From the NCBI GenBank assembly GCA_027316975.1, contig DAHVFL010000008.1, forward strand, positions 1 through 26,443: 26,443 nucleotides of DNA, read 5' to 3'. Shown in pieces: positions 23,866 to 26,443 of this stretch. Origin of the DNA: Chloroflexota bacterium (GTDB taxonomy: Bacteria > Chloroflexota > Ktedonobacteria > Ktedonobacterales > Ktedonobacteraceae). Each line of letters begins with the position of its first letter. Position 1 is the stretch's first letter. Both the position numbers and the translations under genes were made by a program. The notes under the pieces are model-generated. The model worked only from the letters and a program-made list of their open reading frames with translations, was not told where the DNA came from and ran no database searches.

Positions 23866-24453
23866 TCACTCATCTTTTTTTTCGGTCGCATTCGATCTGG
23901 ATAGTCCAGCGATGAACAGAGTGATAATCCAGTGGAAACTGGCATCTGTGTCTATCGGTATGCCAAAGCCGCCCACTATTTCCAGCGAGATAAAGCCATG
24001 CACTATGCTGCGCAGGCCGCGAATGGCGTGAATAGCATCTTCCTCGCTGAGGTTGTAGGGCGCAAGTACGGCCAGCACAACGTCTACCACCTGTCGCGCG
24101 ACTGCCTGCACCTCCTGGTCATCAGGCGGAGGCGCTTGTTGCGTAAGGGCATAGCGTCCAGGCGTTTTTCTGCCATAGGCGCGGTAGGCATCAGCCAGCG
24201 CGACTATGGCCTCTGCGCGTGATTTCCCGATGGTCGCTCGTGTGACGCAGCCAAGTAAATCTCTCAAACAGTAGAGCGCCAGGTCGTGTTTGAGTCCGGG
24301 CAACCCCGCGACGTGATTGTACAGGGAGGGCGTGCTAATACCTAAACGCTCGGCCAATCGGCCAAGCATGAGATGTTCAATGCCCTCCTCGTCTACCAGT
24401 TTTGCCGCAGCCTCAACAACGCTCGCCCGGTCCAGTCCCGCCCTATGCGACAT
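23866..24453 (-). CDS. TetR-family transcriptional regulator (WHG-type C-terminus)
   Basis: The 195-aa product has an N-terminal helix-turn-helix at about 8-55 (RASVVEAAAKLVDEEGIEHL, LAERLGISTPSLYNHVAG) and a C-terminal ligand domain with HGFISLEIVGGFG, matching the WHG subfamily. Its start overlaps the end of the metallo-hydrolase gene by 11 bases, so the two form an operon. It probably represses its own operon through the inverted repeat at 25205-25243; the ligand is unknown. Confidence 0.9.
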   Translation of the reverse strand: MSHRAGLDRASVVEAAAKLVDEEGIEHLMLGRLAERLGISTPSLYNHVAGLPGLKHDLALYCLRDLLGCVTRATIGKSRAEAIVALADAYRAYGRKTPGRYALTQQAPPPDDQEVQAVARQVVDVVLAVLAPYNLSEEDAIHAIRGLRSIVHGFISLEIVGGFGIPIDTDASFHWIITLFIAGLSRSNATEKKDE

Positions 24454-25171
24454 GCGACTGTTTCCTTTCCGCTTTCGCCAGCGTCTCTGCTATGAGGCAA
24501 ATGGCGCGTTCCATCGCCGCCTGTGGCTGGCTGAGCATCTTCCCATGCCCGACGGCCAGCACGGATGGCGAGAGCGCCAGCAGCTTGCGAGCGCTCTCCA
24601 GGGCCAGCCCTTTATGCCAGGTAGCAAACGCCGGCAAGGGAAAGAGCAGTTCGAACGTCCCCGCAACGGCAACGCCGCCCTGCGTCTGGAAGGCATCACC
24701 GGCGATCACCGCGTGGTCTCGCGTATCGAGAAAAGCAATATGACCAGGAGTATGTCCCGGCGTGGCGATCACTTCGAGCGAACCGATGCGATCACCTTCA
24801 TGCAAAAGAAGCGCCGGCTTCGTTGAGCAGATGGGATAGCCACCGCGCAGGGGCACCTGTGGCTCAGAAGGGTCCAGGCTCTTATCGCCCGTCAGAAAAC
24901 GCGCGTCTCGTTCGCTTATCATCACCTGGGCCTCCGGTAATGCTTCATGCAGCGCGTCCAGCGAGCCAACATGATCAACATGGGCGTGGGTCAGCAGGAT
25001 GCGTACGATCGGCAATCCCAGCTTGCTTGCCTCCTGCATGATCGCCAGAGCCTGACCGCTCATGTTCGTATCGATTAACGTAAAGCCATCATCCTCGCGT
25101 ACCAGGTAGCAGTTGAAGGCAACTAAACGGGTCAATTGAAAAAGGTTGTTGCTAAAAGCGGTCACTTTCAT
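24443..25171 (-). CDS. MBL-fold metallo-hydrolase
   Basis: The 242-aa protein has the metal-binding motif H62-x-H64-x-D66-H67 (THAHVDH), H139 in TPGHTPGH, D158 (AGDAF) and H208 (VGHGK): a complete binuclear metallo-beta-lactamase-fold site. Such proteins hydrolyse thioesters, lactones or related substrates; this one resembles the glyoxalase II/lactonase-like group, but the substrate is not determined. It is the first gene of an operon with the TetR regulator, which suggests detoxification of the regulator's ligand. Confidence 0.88.
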   Translation of the reverse strand: MKVTAFSNNLFQLTRLVAFNCYLVREDDGFTLIDTNMSGQALAIMQEASKLGLPIVRILLTHAHVDHVGSLDALHEALPEAQVMISERDARFLTGDKSLDPSEPQVPLRGGYPICSTKPALLLHEGDRIGSLEVIATPGHTPGHIAFLDTRDHAVIAGDAFQTQGGVAVAGTFELLFPLPAFATWHKGLALESARKLLALSPSVLAVGHGKMLSQPQAAMERAICLIAETLAKAERKQSHVA

Positions 25172-25204
25172 GGTTGAGTGTATCTCCTTTTGCTAATTTT
25201 GTTA

Positions 25205-25257
25205 GTGATTAAACTAACTATATTAGCATATTAGACTAATCACATTAGTTTGTCAAG
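25205..25257 (-). promoter_or_regulatory. Promoter and probable TetR operator of the MBL-tetR operon
   Basis: On the minus strand TTGACA (25252-25257) and TAATAT (25228-25233) form a -35/-10 pair 18 bases apart. An inverted repeat overlaps it: 25205-25217 and 25231-25243 pair over 13 bases with two mismatches (ends GTGATTA and TAATCAC exact). Extra TTAG/CTAA copies fill the region. Overlap of operator with the -10 fits repression by the operon's TetR protein. Confidence 0.6.
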
Positions 25258-25288
25258 AGGGGGCAAGTGGATTCTCAGAATGCGCTGG

Positions 25289-25353
25289 AGATGCTTCGCT
25301 GCGCTCAGAATGACAACACTCCCGACTGTCATTCTGAGCGCAGCGAAGCATCT
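25289..25353. repeat. Perfect 27-bp palindromic repeat, GAGCGCAGCGAAG family, copy 2
   Basis: Arms 25289-25315 and 25327-25353 are exact reverse complements around an 11-base loop. The arm core is shared with the repeat at 11536-11603. It sits in the 329-base gap between the divergent MBL operon and the DinB-like gene; frames reading through it are not genes. The rest of the gap, 25354-25473, shows nothing recognisable. Confidence 0.85.
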
Positions 25354-25500
25354 TTGTGCGATCTGGAGAATCGCCAGTATCAGGGGATGGTTGAGGATTA
25401 CAATGCCTGTGAATTCTTGCCGGTAAATAGAAGGAACTCATGTGCTATACTGGCATTATGTCTGGAAGAAGCAATGAAAAGAAATGGAGAAACGACAGGC

Positions 25501-25989
25501 ATGAGTGAGACGAATATAACCCTTGCCATGATGGCTGAGGGCTGGGAGACCTATCAGAGCCAGTTAAGCAAAGCGCTTGCGCCATTATCCCAGGAGCAGC
25601 TTGCGCTGCGTGCCGCGCCCAACCTGCGTTCAATCGATGAACTGGCGCGTCACATTATTGCAGTGCGCGCAGGCTGGTACCACGATGTTCTACGCGAGGG
25701 GGATGATGCATTCGGCGCGCTCTCCCATTGGGACGAACCTGGCAATCCAGTACGCTCCGCTGATGAACTGGTGAATGGACTGGCCGCCACCTGGCAGGTC
25801 ATGCAGGAGGCGCTTGCACGTTACAGCCCAACTGATCTGCAAGTAGTCCTCGAGACGGAGTGGGAAGGCAAAAAATATACTCACAGGCGAGGTTGGGTCG
25901 TCTGGCATGTGATCGAACATGACTTGCATCATGGCGGCGAAATTGGCTACTCGCTGGGGATGCATGGCCTTCAGGCTCCAGATATTTAG
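25501..25989 (+). CDS. DinB-fold (DUF664-like) putative metal-dependent protein
   Basis: From ATG 25501 the product has 162 aa; ATG 25474, preceded by GGAAG six bases upstream, would add nine residues and is a real alternative. The four-helix DinB pattern is visible: helix 1 MAEGWETYQSQLSKAL, H51 in ELARHIIAVRAGW, and the late WHVIEHDLHHGGEIGY with histidines that complete the usual three-histidine metal site. Relatives are often thiol-dependent transferases or stress-linked enzymes; the exact reaction is unknown. No membrane segment. The repeat at 25289-25353 lies upstream. Confidence 0.8.
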   Translation: MSETNITLAMMAEGWETYQSQLSKALAPLSQEQLALRAAPNLRSIDELARHIIAVRAGWYHDVLREGDDAFGALSHWDEPGNPVRSADELVNGLAATWQVMQEALARYSPTDLQVVLETEWEGKKYTHRRGWVVWHVIEHDLHHGGEIGYSLGMHGLQAPDI

Positions 25990-26007
25990 CCTTTCCGGGT
26001 GAAAGCG

Positions 26008-26184
26008 CTATCGTACAGATTCGGGGTTCGTACTAAGCGTCTCCTGTGGAGTAACATCGGGAGTGATAACGTTTAGCCATCTGGCGACAAGAGGAATGGA
26101 TGCGCCCTGAAGCAGTACGGAGGCGAAGACGACGAAGAAAACCAGGTATTCCAGTGCGGTGAACGCGGATTGTTGGGTCTTCAT
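26008..26184 (-). pseudogene. 3' stub of a CPA-type cation/proton antiporter gene
   Basis: From ATG 26184 a 58-aa frame reads QQSAFTALEYLVFFVVFASV and continues with LLQGASIPLVARWLNV, the last transmembrane segment of NhaP2/CPA1-type K+ or Na+/H+ antiporters, then a short polar tail. The preceding roughly 350 residues of such a transporter are absent, and upstream the frame soon meets a stop. The next gene toward the right edge is a transposase end, so the antiporter was probably cut by an insertion. Calling it an intact small protein is less likely. Confidence 0.7.
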
Positions 26185-26315
26185 TGAACCTTCACTGAGG
26201 TAGTTTAAGTTACTGCTGCTAACTTACTTTTGCCATTTTTTTTGAAACTTCTTCTGCACAAGGATACTTTTACGTTGATACACCTTTCTAAAAGATTTGT
26301 AACAGGCGAGGTGGG
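26185..26315. mobile_element. Presumed end of an insertion sequence joining the antiporter stub
   Basis: Between the antiporter stub and the transposase stop lie 131 bases with a T8 run and no gene. An element's terminal inverted repeat should lie here, but the partner end is outside the window, so it cannot be identified. Confidence 0.3.
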
Positions 26316-26441
26316 CTAGAAAACAGGGAAAACCGGATGGCCGACCAACGCCTGCTCCAGGGCCGTGAGAACCGGGATGGCCTGTTTGCGCAGCGTCGAG
26401 AGATAGCCGCGCTCACAGGCGTAGCGCCAAGAGGATTGCCA
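26316..26441 (-). CDS. C-terminus of a transposase-like protein (partial)
   Basis: The frame is open from the right edge to a TAG at 26316-26318 and encodes 41 residues beginning WQSSWRYACERGYLSTLRKQ and ending GHPVFPVF. The basic, aromatic composition and position beside a truncated gene suggest a transposase C-terminus of an insertion sequence that continues past the window. No DDE residue is in view, so the family is not assigned. Confidence 0.4.
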   Translation of the reverse strand, partial: WQSSWRYACERGYLSTLRKQAIPVLTALEQALVGHPVFPVF

Positions 26442-26443
26442 GC

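Noticed and set aside
25267..25500. N-terminal extension of the DinB-like protein back to 25267
   Set aside because: The added 78 residues are a translation of the 27-bp palindrome and lack protein-like conservation; starts at 25474 or 25501 are better placed.

Overview
The window looks like a chromosomal segment of a Ktedonobacteria-like member of the Chloroflexota. The inference rests on several degenerate TnpB (IS200/IS605, IS1341-type) copies, large palindromic intergenic repeats, a DUF4388 protein, a KGG stress protein and envelope genes typical of that lineage. No rRNA, tRNA or CRISPR array is visible, so the placement is not proven.

Layout. 1-2500 is a mobile-element scar: the C-terminus of a membrane protein, a frameshifted small gene, an apparently intact solo TnpB (518-1867) and a broken second TnpB of another subfamily. 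2502-6549 carries a membrane-anchored DUF4097 protein, a 36-bp nested palindrome, a soluble sensor histidine kinase, a KGG stress protein and, convergently, a membrane-anchored M23 peptidase. 6943-9889 holds a MurJ-type lipid II flippase overlapping tail-to-tail with a GT87-type membrane glycosyltransferase. 10003-11396 has a FlK-like thioesterase and a 5'-truncated third TnpB. 11707-19355 holds a glycerophosphodiester phosphodiesterase, then a tight unit of polyprenyl-phosphate-type GT2, LPG-synthase-TM/UPF0104 flippase-like protein, DUF2079 GT-C-like membrane protein and an unrecognised 478-aa two-domain protein, then a DUF4388 protein. A perfect 33-bp hairpin separates this from mfd on the minus strand. 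Next come an SMR-like transporter, a TetR/metallo-hydrolase pair with a promoter-operator, and a DinB-fold protein. The right edge holds the 3' stub of a cation/proton antiporter next to the C-terminus of a transposase.

How the genes may work together. Many genes serve the envelope: MurJ (lipid II export), M23 (peptidoglycan cleavage), GT87, GDPD, and the GT2/flippase-like/DUF2079 set. The last three overlap or abut and could form an extracytoplasmic glycosylation route using a polyprenyl-phosphate sugar donor; this is inference from families and gene order.

The strongest candidates for a second look are: (i) three TnpB types in one window showing both known RuvC catalytic-glutamate layouts, with RNA-like hairpins at their 3' ends; (ii) the GT2-flippase-DUF2079-unknown operon; (iii) several classes of perfect or near-perfect palindromes, one lying inside a coding sequence. 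I did not find a clearly unprecedented system.
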